NCBI GenBank assembly: GCA_023406225.1
Contig: JAEXWS010000054.1
Span: forward strand, 1-17,798
Reading direction: 5' to 3'
DNA: 17,798 bases
Source of the DNA: Bacillota bacterium
GTDB lineage: Bacteria; Bacillota; Clostridia; Oscillospirales; Oscillospiraceae
The translations under genes and the position numbers were made by a program. Below the pieces are notes generated by a model. That model ran no database searches. It was given only the letters and a program-made list of their open reading frames with translations, and was not told the DNA's origin. Of this stretch, positions 1 to 6,467 are shown piece by piece; the first letter of the stretch is position 1, and each line of letters starts with the position of its first letter.

Positions 1-26
1 AAAATTCATATATAAGGAGTAGTATC

Positions 27-1091
27 ATGAAGAAAAAAGTTCTGTCTCTCACGCTTGCACTTTTAATGGCCCTGTCTCTGGCCGCCTGCGGCAGCTCCGG
101 AAACTCCGGCAGCACCGGCGGGGACACTCAGGCTCCCGCCGAGGGCGGCGCCGAGCCCGCGGGCTTCGTGCCCGAAAAGACCGTCACCTGGATCTGCACC
201 TCCTCCGCCGGCGGCGGCTCCGACATCTTCAGCCGGAAGATCAGCGAGATCATGACCAACGAAAAGCTGGTGAACGGCCAGACCATCGTGGTCTCCAACG
301 AGACCGACGGCGGCGGCGAGGTGGGCCGCAACAAGGTCGCCACCATGAAGAACGACGCGGACTACACCCTGCTGACCTTCAACTCCGGCGATCTGATGCC
401 CATGGTCACCAACACGAAGAACCGCGCCGCCAACTTCCGCATCCTGGCCATCATGGCTGTGGATAAGCAGCTGCTGTTCTCCTGCCCCGCCTCCGACTCC
501 AAGACCGCCTACGCCAAGGACGGCGGCGACCAGAACGACTTCGCCGCCGCCATCGAGGCCGCCAAGAACGGGACCTTCGTGGTCATCGGCGGCTCCAAGG
601 GCGACGATATCGCCACCTACAACAAGCTGCTGGAAGAGCTGGGCCTGACCGAGGACCAGATGGGCTACATCACCTATGACTCCACCTCCGACGCCATCAC
701 CGCGGCCCTGGGCGGCAACGTGGACTTCGTGATCTCCAAGCCCGCCGCCGCGTCCCAGTACGTGGAGTCCGGCGACCTCAACGCCGTCCTGGCCCTGGCT
801 GAGGAGCGCTACGGCGGCAACCTGGCCGACGCCCCCACCCTGAGCGAGATCGGCGACTACTCCAACGTGGAAGTGCCCGTGTGGCGCGGCGTGGCCGCTC
901 CCGCCGCCATGAGCGACGAGGCTGTGGCCTTCTGGTCCGAGGCCCTGGGCGCCGTGGCCGCCACCGACGCCTGGCACACCGAGTATCTGGAGAAGAACCA
1001 GCTCCTGGACGAGTATAAGGACACCGTGGCCGCCACCGAGTACGTCACCGCCTACGAGGCCGACTACATGGCCGCCAACGGCTTGAGCTGA
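27..1091 (+). CDS. TTT-family (TctC/Bug-like) solute-binding lipoprotein
   Basis: This is a 354-residue extracytoplasmic substrate-binding lipoprotein of the tripartite tricarboxylate transporter type. Residues 1-20 form a signal peptide (positive n-region MKKK, then a hydrophobic core) ending in the lipobox LAAC, so Cys21 would be lipidated. A Gly/Ser/Ala-rich linker (22-45) tethers the binding domain. That domain opens with a TctC-like segment (TVTWICTSSAGGGSDIFSR) and continues with the usual two-lobed pattern. The start is supported by AAGGAG at 14-19, seven bases upstream of the ATG. Family members deliver carboxylates or related small anions to a TctA/TctB permease; neither partner lies downstream, so they would have to be upstream of the window or elsewhere. 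A terminator follows directly, so this is probably the last gene of its operon. The ligand is unknown. The sigma-54 activator downstream is a plausible regulator, by proximity only. Confidence 0.85.
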   Translation: MKKKVLSLTLALLMALSLAACGSSGNSGSTGGDTQAPAEGGAEPAGFVPEKTVTWICTSSAGGGSDIFSRKISEIMTNEKLVNGQTIVVSNETDGGGEVGRNKVATMKNDADYTLLTFNSGDLMPMVTNTKNRAANFRILAIMAVDKQLLFSCPASDSKTAYAKDGGDQNDFAAAIEAAKNGTFVVIGGSKGDDIATYNKLLEELGLTEDQMGYITYDSTSDAITAALGGNVDFVISKPAAASQYVESGDLNAVLALAEERYGGNLADAPTLSEIGDYSNVEVPVWRGVAAPAAMSDEAVAFWSEALGAVAATDAWHTEYLEKNQLLDEYKDTVAATEYVTAYEADYMAANGLS

Positions 1092-1119
1092 GCACCATTG
1101 ACCTGACACCCTTTCCAAG

Positions 1120-1163
1120 CAGCGGGGACCGTCGTTTGCGGCGGCCCCCGCTGTTTCTTTTTC
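1120..1163 (+). terminator. Rho-independent terminator after the solute-binding protein gene
   Basis: A 12-bp stem (arms 1120-1131 and 1142-1153, one G-T wobble) is followed by a T-rich tail (TTTCTTTTT). It lies 28 bases after the stop codon and separates the transporter gene from the regulator. Confidence 0.85.
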
Positions 1164-1176
1164 CACGTTCCGCCGC

Positions 1177-1205
1177 TTGAGCCCGGGACGGGTTTGTAGT
1201 ATAAT
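1177..1205 (+). promoter_or_regulatory. Sigma-A type promoter for the sigma-54 activator gene
   Basis: TTGAGC (1177-1182), a 17-bp spacer, and a perfect TATAAT (1200-1205) lie just after the terminator. The predicted start near 1212 gives a leader of about 110 nt. The leader can fold: GAAGCG near 1217 pairs with CGCTTC near 1261, with an inner CCGC/GCGG hairpin. No known riboswitch class is recognised in it. Confidence 0.75.
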
Positions 1206-1321
1206 AAAAACAGCGTGAAGCGCCGATTTTTGCGCGCGTGCCTCCGCTTTTGCGGGGACGCGCTTCGATTTCATGTCCGCCGTCCGCCCCGCGGCCGGCC
1301 TGGACGGCAGGGAGGTCCGCC

Positions 1322-3244
1322 GTGGTCAATGTGATGGTATACGCGCCGTCGCCGGATATGCTGGAGCCTATCCGGAAGATGGCCGCAAAGCTGCAGACCG
1401 ATGAGGTCTGCATCGATGTGGTCCACCGCTTCGGCACGCCGGAGATCCTGCACCAGATGGCGCGGTACGACGTGATCGTGGCCCGGGGCATCACCTATGG
1501 AAAGCTCTGCGATCTGTATCCGGACAAGCACATTACCCAGCTTCTCTTCGACGGGCTGGACATTCTGGAGGCGCTGCTCCGGTGCCGGGAGGAGCACCAT
1601 CCCGCCCGCATCGGCCTGTGCCTGAACCGGGAGCACCTCCAGGACCTGCTGCCGGGGCTGGAGGAGATCTGCGGGGCGGAGATCCGCCTTTACGACGTGC
1701 AGGACGAGCAGAGCGCCAACGACGCGGTGGACGCCTGCCTCCGGGACGGGGCGGACGCGCTGGTAAGCGGCGGCACCGTCTCCAACATCTGCCGGGAGCG
1801 CGGCATCCCCTGCACCTACATCCACCTGCGGGAGGAGACGCTCCAGCGGGCGCTGGCCGAGGCGCTGAAGGCCGCCCGCAGCATCAACACCGAGCGCACC
1901 AAGAGCGACATCATCCGGGTCATCCTGGACAGCAGCGAGGACGCGGTTTTGGCGGTGGACGAGTCCGGCCGGGTGCTGGAGGCCAACGACCAGGCCTACC
2001 GGCTGTACCGTCTGGCCTTTCTGGCCGACTGGAAGGGGCGGCGGGTGGAGGAGGTCAACCCCGCCCTCACCTTCATCGGCAGCCGGAAGGCCCCCTGCCG
2101 GGACGGGGACGAGGAGCTGGTGACCCTGGACAGCCAGCGGTATATGGTGAAATACCGCCTCATCAGCGGCGAGAGCTCCGCCATCGGCACCCTCATCACC
2201 ACCTCCGCCGCGTCCAAGATCCTCCAGGAGGAGCGGCAGATCCGCAAGGGGCTGGTCCGCCGGGGCCTCACCGCCAAATACTCCTTCCGGGACATCATCG
2301 CCGTCAGTCCTAATATGCGCAGCCGGGTGGAGATCGCCAAAAAATTCAGCCTGGCCCCCTCCAATGTCCTCATCACCGGGGAGACCGGTACCGGAAAGGA
2401 GCTCTTCGCCCACAGCATCCACGCCGCCAGCGGCCGGGCCGGCCAGCCCTTTGTGGCGGTGAACTGCGCCACGCTGCCGGAAAACCTGCTGGAAAGCGAG
2501 CTGTTCGGCTATGAGCCGGGGGCGTTTTCCGGCGCGTCCCGGGAGGGAAAGACGGGCCTTTTTGAGCAGGCCCACCACGGCACCATCTTCCTGGACGAGA
2601 TCGGGGAGATCCCCGTGACCCTCCAGGCGAAGCTTTTGCGGGTCCTTCAGGAAAAGGAGGTCCGGCGGGTGGGCAGCACCGCCGTTTTGCCCATCGACGT
2701 GCGGGTGATCGCCGCGACCAACGTGGATTTGCAGCAGCAGATCGCCCGGGGCCGGTTCCGCAGCGACCTTCTCTACCGGCTCAACGCGCTGGAGGTCCAC
2801 ATCCCGCCCCTGCGGGAGCGGCCCGACGACATCCTCCCCCTGATGGAGCACCAGCTCCGCGTTCTGGCCGCCGAACAGGGACGGCCCGCCCCCACGCTCA
2901 CCGGCGGGGCCCGGGAGATGCTCCGGCGCTACGCCTGGCCGGGCAATGTCCGGGAGCTGCGCAACGTCTGCGAGCGGCTGGTGGTGCTGAGCACCGCCCG
3001 GGCCGTGGACGCGGCGGCGCTGCGGGAGCTGCATATGTTCCCGGACGGTCCGGCCCCGGCGGCCGGGACCGCCGCGCCGCCTGCGGCGGTCCCGCTCCGA
3101 AGGGACGGCGGGGTGGTGCTGCCGCCCATCGTGAAAAAGAAGGACCTGGCCCGGGAGCTTGGCGTGAGCCGCACCACCCTCTGGCGGATGACCAAGCGGC
3201 AGGAGGCGGCCCAACGGGGCGGGACGGAGGAACAGGACCGCTGA
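1322..3244 (+). CDS. PrpR-like sigma-54-dependent transcriptional activator
   Basis: This 640-residue protein is a bacterial enhancer-binding protein that would remodel sigma-54 RNA polymerase by ATP hydrolysis. Domains in order: a PrpR_N-type ligand-sensing domain (about 1-185), a PAS domain (about 190-300), an AAA+ sigma-54 interaction domain (about 325-560) and a C-terminal Fis-type helix-turn-helix (about 604-627). Visible motifs are Walker A GETGTGKE (353-360), the sigma-54 contact loop GAFSGA (400-405, usually GAFTGA) and Walker B around D425 (GTIFLDEIGEIP). I chose GTG at 1322 because GGGAGG at 1310-1315 sits six bases upstream. An in-frame ATG at 1238 would add 28 residues unlike the domain and has no such site. 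Known PrpR_N proteins sense small organic acids, which fits the adjacent TTT binding protein, but the effector is inferred. Target -24/-12 promoters were not found in the visible upstream DNA. Confidence 0.9.
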   Translation: MVNVMVYAPSPDMLEPIRKMAAKLQTDEVCIDVVHRFGTPEILHQMARYDVIVARGITYGKLCDLYPDKHITQLLFDGLDILEALLRCREEHHPARIGLCLNREHLQDLLPGLEEICGAEIRLYDVQDEQSANDAVDACLRDGADALVSGGTVSNICRERGIPCTYIHLREETLQRALAEALKAARSINTERTKSDIIRVILDSSEDAVLAVDESGRVLEANDQAYRLYRLAFLADWKGRRVEEVNPALTFIGSRKAPCRDGDEELVTLDSQRYMVKYRLISGESSAIGTLITTSAASKILQEERQIRKGLVRRGLTAKYSFRDIIAVSPNMRSRVEIAKKFSLAPSNVLITGETGTGKELFAHSIHAASGRAGQPFVAVNCATLPENLLESELFGYEPGAFSGASREGKTGLFEQAHHGTIFLDEIGEIPVTLQAKLLRVLQEKEVRRVGSTAVLPIDVRVIAATNVDLQQQIARGRFRSDLLYRLNALEVHIPPLRERPDDILPLMEHQLRVLAAEQGRPAPTLTGGAREMLRRYAWPGNVRELRNVCERLVVLSTARAVDAAALRELHMFPDGPAPAAGTAAPPAAVPLRRDGGVVLPPIVKKKDLARELGVSRTTLWRMTKRQEAAQRGGTEEQDR

Positions 3245-3305
3245 AGCGGCCCCGCGCGGAACGTGGCCTGGGGCTTCGCGCCTTTCGGACATAAAAAGAA
3301 AACGG

Positions 3306-3341
3306 ACCTCCGGCACGCCCGCGGGCTGCCGGAGGTTTTTG
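3306..3341 (+). terminator. Rho-independent terminator after the sigma-54 activator gene
   Basis: Perfect 10-bp arms ACCTCCGGCA (3306-3315) and TGCCGGAGGT (3327-3336) are followed by a T-run through 3340. It isolates the recombinase gene from the activator gene. Confidence 0.85.
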
Positions 3342-3413
3342 CGTTTGCGGTCCCGCTGGAAAAGGGGGGATTGGGGTAGAATAGGAGACAACATGTTTGA
3401 AGGAGGTCCCCAT

Positions 3414-4259
3414 ATGAGTATGCACACCCTGAATCCCGCCCTGGTGGAGCGGTTCGCGCGCGCCCTGCGGGCGGAGGAAAAAAGCCGCGCCACGATCGAG
3501 AAATACCTCCGCGATCTCCGCGCGTTCCATGCCTTCCTGGGGGAAGCGCCGGAGGTGGACAAGGCGGCGGCACTGCGCTATAAGGAGCATCTGACGGCGC
3601 GCTACGCCCCCGCCAGCGTCAATTCCATGCTGGCGGCCGTCAACCGCTTTTTCCAGTGGGCGGGCTGGCCGGAGTGCCGGGTGAAGGCCCTCAGGCTCCA
3701 GCGCCGGACCTTTGAGGAGGAGGGGCGGGAGCTCACCCGGGCGGACTATGTGCGGCTGCTGGACACGGCCCAGAGGACCGGGAAACGGCAGCTCCGATTG
3801 CTGATGGAGACCATCTGCTCCACGGGCATCCGGGTGTCGGAGCTGCGGTTCATCACAGTGGAGGCTGCGGAGACCGGACGGGCGGAGGTGGCGTGCAAGG
3901 GCAGGCGGCGCACGGTGCTCCTGCCGCCCCGGCTCACCGGAAAGCTGCGGGAATTCGCCCGCCGGCAGGGGATCGGCTCCGGCAGCATCTTCCGCTCCGG
4001 GAGGGGCGAGCCCGTCAGCCGTTTCCGGGTCTGGGCGCAGATGAAGGCGCTGTGCGCGGAGGCGGGCGTGGACAAGAACAAGGTGTTTCCCCACAATCTC
4101 CGCCACCTCTTTGCCCGAACCTTTTACGGCGCTCAGAAGGACATCGTGCGCCTGGCCGACGTTCTGGGCCACAGCGACGTGAACACTACCCGCCTCTATA
4201 CCCGGGAGAGCGGCGCCGTCCATGCAAGGCAGATCGCCATGCTGGGCCTGGTGGTCTGA
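3414..4259 (+). CDS. Tyrosine recombinase (Xer-like), predicted invertase of the adjacent switch
   Basis: This 281-residue tyrosine recombinase has an N-terminal SAM-like core-binding domain (about 8-88) and a catalytic domain (about 105-275). The full catalytic set is visible: R140 (STGIRVSELR), K162, H227 and R230 (HNLRH), H253 (LGHSDVNTT) and nucleophile Y262 (RLYTRE). Length matches XerC/XerD-type enzymes, which cut short inverted-arm sites and rejoin them through a Tyr-DNA intermediate. AAGGAGG at 3400-3406 supports the ATG at 3414; upstream in-frame codons lack a site. No excisionase, integration cargo or tRNA target adjoins it. Instead, two exact 24-bp inverted sites lie 51 and 312 bases past its stop, followed by an HD-GYP gene. 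This suggests it is a dedicated promoter invertase, like RecV of Clostridioides difficile in role. That it acts on these sites is inferred from proximity. Confidence 0.9.
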   Translation: MSMHTLNPALVERFARALRAEEKSRATIEKYLRDLRAFHAFLGEAPEVDKAAALRYKEHLTARYAPASVNSMLAAVNRFFQWAGWPECRVKALRLQRRTFEEEGRELTRADYVRLLDTAQRTGKRQLRLLMETICSTGIRVSELRFITVEAAETGRAEVACKGRRRTVLLPPRLTGKLREFARRQGIGSGSIFRSGRGEPVSRFRVWAQMKALCAEAGVDKNKVFPHNLRHLFARTFYGAQKDIVRLADVLGHSDVNTTRLYTRESGAVHARQIAMLGLVV

Positions 4260-4309
4260 CCCCGGCGGACAACGAAGCGGGAGAAAGGGCTTTTCAGCCT
4301 GCGAAAAAA

Positions 4310-4333
4310 CGCACATAATCCGTATTATGTGCG
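4310..4333 (+). repeat. Left inverted site (IRL) of the predicted switch
   Basis: This is a 24-bp near-palindrome with arms CGCACATAAT and ATTATGTGCG around the asymmetric centre CCGT; local symmetry extends by AA/TT to 4308-4335. The arm/spacer geometry (about 9-10 bp arms, 4-6 bp centre) suits a tyrosine-recombinase core site. It is the exact reverse complement of 4571-4594, centre included. Confidence 0.9.
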
Positions 4334-4375
4334 TTCCCATGGATCTCTACATAAATTGTCTGTCTGTATATCCTG

Positions 4376-4404
4376 ATTTTACCTCGGATTTTGCGAAAGC
4401 GCAA
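4376..4404 (-). promoter_or_regulatory. Promoter candidate inside the invertible segment, facing left
   Basis: On the minus strand, TTGCGC (4404-4399), a 17-bp spacer and TAAAAT (4381-4376) form a sigma-A-like promoter: 3/6 match at -35 and 5/6 at -10. It lies in the AT-rich end of the segment, unlike the GC-rich surroundings. The predicted start is near 4369, so in this orientation it transcribes out through IRL, antisense to the recombinase 3' end. Confidence 0.55.
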
Positions 4405-4444
4405 GGAAAAACGCCGGGTCCGGGAGTTTTTCGGCGCGGCAAAC

Positions 4445-4485
4445 AGACTGGGGCCGCGCGGCGGCGCCGCCCCAGTCTTGCTTTT
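4445..4485 (+). terminator. Terminator-like hairpin 1 inside the invertible segment
   Basis: Perfect 10-bp arms AGACTGGGGC (4445-4454) and GCCCCAGTCT (4469-4478) are followed by TTGCTTTT. The T-rich tail is on the rightward side, so it would stop transcription heading to the HD-GYP gene in the present orientation. Confidence 0.65.
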
Positions 4486-4506
4486 GCACGCATGAAGAGG
4501 GTTTTG

Positions 4507-4540
4507 GACGGGGCGCGCCGAAGGGCGCGCCCCCGTCTTT
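4507..4540 (+). terminator. Terminator-like hairpin 2 inside the invertible segment
   Basis: A long GC stem (arms 4507-4519 and 4524-4537, one bulged base) is closed by a short GAAG loop and followed by TTT. The tail is weak, so it may be a structural barrier or an auxiliary terminator rather than an efficient one. Confidence 0.45.
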
Positions 4541-4570
4541 GCCCTCCGGCGCAGAGGGGAGCGGCGCTTT

Positions 4571-4594
4571 CGCACATAATACGGATTATGTGCG
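4571..4594 (-). repeat. Right inverted site (IRR) of the predicted switch
   Basis: This is the exact reverse complement of 4310-4333: arms CGCACATAAT and ATTATGTGCG around the centre ACGG. Flanking bases do not match beyond the 24 bp, so the conserved unit is sharply defined. It ends 29 bp before the HD-GYP start codon. Confidence 0.9.
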
Positions 4595-4623
4595 GCCGCG
4601 GATCGTGACGGAGGGATGACATC

Positions 4624-5202
4624 ATGCGCATGCAGTATTCACAGGAGCCGTACATTGCCGCCCTGCTGGCCGCGCTGGAGGCCAGGGACGCGGAGACGGC
4701 GGGCCACTCCCGCCGTGTGGCGGACATGGCGGAGCGGTTCTGCCGGTATCTGGACCTGCCGGAAAGGGAGCGGGGGACCGTGGTTTCCGCCGCCGCCCTC
4801 CACGACGTTGGAAAGATCGGGATGCCGGACGGCGTCCTGTACAGCGCCCGCCGTTTTTCCGCCCTGGAACGGCGCGAGATGCGCCGGCATCCGGAGGTGG
4901 GGGCGCGGATCCTGCGAAGCAGCGGCCGCCCGGAGGAAGAGGCGGAGCTCGTCCTTTGCCACCATGAACGGTGGGACGGGCGCGGCTACCCCCGGGGGAT
5001 CGGGGGAGAGGCCATCCCGCCGGGGGCCCGGATCATCGCGCTCTGCGACAGCCTGGACGCCATGAGTTTCGGCCGGCGCTACCGTGCGCCGGAGGAGGCG
5101 GATCGCTGCGCAGACGAGCTGCGGCGCTGCGCGGGCGCCCAGTTCGACCCCCGCCTGGCGGAGGCGTTCCTGGATTTTTTGGCCTCCCCCGCGGCCCGGT
5201 GA
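4624..5202 (+). CDS. Stand-alone HD-GYP domain protein, predicted c-di-GMP phosphodiesterase
   Basis: This 192-residue soluble protein consists almost entirely of one HD-GYP domain, the family that hydrolyses cyclic-di-GMP. Key residues are intact: H28 (AGHSRRVA), H60-D61 and K64 (LHDVGKIG), H89, H113-H114-E115 (HHERWDGRGYP), the GYP triad at 121-123, and D142 (CDSLDAM). No receiver, PAS or membrane segment is attached, so activity is probably set by the amount of protein rather than by a fused sensor. GGAGGG at 4610-4615 supports the ATG at 4624, eight bases downstream. The gene starts 29 bp after the right inverted site, and the only good promoter candidate nearby lies inside the invertible segment and currently points away. 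Expression is therefore predicted to be phase-variable. Enzyme activity and substrate are inferred from the family. Confidence 0.88.
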   Translation: MRMQYSQEPYIAALLAALEARDAETAGHSRRVADMAERFCRYLDLPERERGTVVSAAALHDVGKIGMPDGVLYSARRFSALERREMRRHPEVGARILRSSGRPEEEAELVLCHHERWDGRGYPRGIGGEAIPPGARIIALCDSLDAMSFGRRYRAPEEADRCADELRRCAGAQFDPRLAEAFLDFLASPAAR

Positions 5203-5280
5203 CCGGGGGCGCGCCCGCTTCGGGACTGCCCGGGGCAGGTCCTCGGGCCGTTTCCTTCCGGCCCGCGTGGGCGGTAAGAG

Positions 5281-5314
5281 AAAAGCCACGCAGCCGCTCG
5301 GCCGCGTGGCTTTT
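5281..5314. terminator. Bidirectional terminator between the convergent HD-GYP and rsgI genes
   Basis: Perfect 11-bp arms AAAAGCCACGC (5281-5291) and GCGTGGCTTTT (5304-5314) supply a T-tract on both strands. It lies between two convergent genes and would serve both. Confidence 0.85.
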
Positions 5315-5321
5315 CGGGGCG

Positions 5322-6467
5322 TCAGTCCTCACCGGCGCTGTCCGCGTCCTCATCGTCGGGCTCCTCCGGCTCACCGGTGGACCCGGATTTGTCCGGGTCG
5401 TCCGCATCGTCCGCGTCGTCCGGGTCGTCCGGGTCGTCCGGGTCGTCCGGGCCGTCCGGGTCGTCCGCATCGTCCGCATCGTCCGGGCCGTCCGCATCAT
5501 CCGCATCATCCGCATCGTCCGCATCGGCCGCGTCATCCGGGTCGTTCGGGTCATCCGCATCGTCCGGGCCGTCCAGGTCGTCCGGGCCGTCCGGGTCGTC
5601 CGGGTCGTCCGGATCGTCCAGGTCGTCCGGGTCCTCCGCGTCATCGGGCTCGTCAGGGTCCTCGCCGTCCTCTTCAAGCGCTTCGAGGGCTTCCTCCAGC
5701 GCCTCGCGGAACGCGGGGACCTTCATCCACGCGGGGTCCTCGGCCAGCATGGCCAGCAGGGCGCCGAGGTCCGGGCCGTCCAGATGCTCCAGCGCCTTCT
5801 GGGCCATCTGCCGCCCGGCGATATACCGCCCCAGGGACAGGCCGCTGCGCGCCGCCGCCTGGATATCCTCAGGCCGCCCGGTGAAAAACGCCGGGGTCCG
5901 GGACTGGAAAAGCTCCCGCAGGTCCCGCTCCAGGTCCGCGTCCTCCTGCGCACGCTTCGGCGCGTACCCCACCAGCAGCGTCCCGCCGCCCACCAGCCGC
6001 TCCAGCTCCGGTCCCAGGTCCAGGATGGAGCGGCCTTTCAGCGCGTCCAGCGTTTTTGCGGGGATGCCGCCCTCCAGGGAGACGGCCCGCAGGATGTCGT
6101 AGCGTTCGTCCAGCTCCACCTGCACGCCCTGCGCCGCCTCGATGGTGACCAGCGCGTAGGCCGGAGGCGTCATGATCCGGGACGTGAGCAGCAGGGAGGT
6201 GCAGAGCAGGAACGCGGCGGCCGCTCCGGCGAACCGCCGGAGTTTGTTCCGGCTCCAGCGGCTTTTTTTGCGGGTTTCCCCGGCCGGCTGGGAGAAGAAC
6301 AGGACCTTGCCCTTCTCCTGGCCCCGGTACAGGTCCTCGGGCAGGACGTAGATCCGCGATCCCACCGCCATCTGCGGCCTGCGCCGGATGCGGACCACCG
6401 CGCCGCCCTCCTTCATGGCCAGGGCGTAGCCCTCTTTGATTTCCAGAACGACGGCCTTATCCACCAT
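5322..6467 (-). CDS. rsgI: RsgI-like membrane anti-sigma-I factor with Asp-rich tail
   Basis: This 381-residue single-pass anti-sigma factor should hold SigI at the membrane. The N-terminal RsgI_N domain (about 3-58) is cytosolic, a basic stretch (66-78) precedes one membrane segment (about 78-96), and the rest is predicted extracellular. In RsgI proteins the segment after the membrane usually carries a D-I-N-P-S-type motif whose Asn-Pro bond is the reported self-cleavage site. Here the aligned stretch (VTIEAAQGVQVELD, 107-120) reads E-A-A-Q-G-V and has no Asn-Pro. The middle region (about 125-262) is helical-looking and not recognised. Residues 267-359 are an Asp-Asp-Pro/Ala/Gly repeat. The start overlaps sigI by 11 bp, a typical co-translated pair. 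How signal release works without the usual bond is unclear. Confidence 0.85.
   Translation of the reverse strand: MVDKAVVLEIKEGYALAMKEGGAVVRIRRRPQMAVGSRIYVLPEDLYRGQEKGKVLFFSQPAGETRKKSRWSRNKLRRFAGAAAAFLLCTSLLLTSRIMTPPAYALVTIEAAQGVQVELDERYDILRAVSLEGGIPAKTLDALKGRSILDLGPELERLVGGGTLLVGYAPKRAQEDADLERDLRELFQSRTPAFFTGRPEDIQAAARSGLSLGRYIAGRQMAQKALEHLDGPDLGALLAMLAEDPAWMKVPAFREALEEALEALEEDGEDPDEPDDAEDPDDLDDPDDPDDPDGPDDLDGPDDADDPNDPDDAADADDADDADDADGPDDADDADDPDGPDDPDDPDDPDDADDADDPDKSGSTGEPEEPDDEDADSAGED
5391..5669 (-). repeat. Nine-base-period tandem repeat encoding the Asp-rich tail of RsgI
   Basis: About 280 bp are built from degenerate 9-nt units such as GTCGTCCGG and GCATCGTCC (plus-strand reading), encoding DDP, DDA and DGP tripeptides. 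The unit is a multiple of three, so all reading frames stay open here, which produces large false ORFs on both strands. Unit gain or loss by slippage would keep the frame. Confidence 0.9.

Larger units (their letters stand above)
4310..4594. other. Predicted invertible DNA element (promoter switch)
   Basis: This 285-bp segment is bounded by two identical 24-bp sites in opposite orientation. The 237-bp interior contains an AT-rich part at its left end carrying a leftward promoter candidate, and a GC-rich right part carrying two strong hairpins with rightward T-tails. As written, the promoter points into the 3' end of the recombinase gene and the hairpins stand before the HD-GYP gene, so the orientation is predicted OFF. 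After inversion the promoter would map near 4500-4528, pointing at the HD-GYP ATG at 4624 with a leader of about 90 nt. Only 29 bp separate the right site from that ATG, which leaves little room for a fixed promoter. Inversion itself is inferred, not seen. Confidence 0.75.

Noticed and set aside
63..1274. 403-residue minus-strand open frame opposite the solute-binding protein gene.
   Set aside because: Gly/Val/His-biased low-complexity translation typical of the antisense of GC-rich genes; no ribosome site, and the plus frame is a clear lipoprotein.
3414..4259. The tyrosine recombinase as integrase of an integrative element or phage.
   Set aside because: No excisionase, cargo, direct-repeat attachment sites or tRNA target nearby; the inverted sites next to it favour an invertase role.
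4356..4384. A rightward promoter (TTGTCT, 17-bp spacer, TTACCT) inside the invertible segment.
   Set aside because: The -10 matches consensus at only two of six positions and the transcript would meet two hairpins. The leftward candidate is better.
4310..4594. The two palindromes as operators for a dimeric repressor or simple attenuator hairpins.
   Set aside because: Possible, but exact identity over 24 bp including an inverted asymmetric centre, plus an adjacent tyrosine recombinase, fits recombination sites better.
5391..5669. Short regular repeats considered as a CRISPR array.
   Set aside because: Units are 9 bp, contiguous, without unique spacers, and lie inside a coding sequence.
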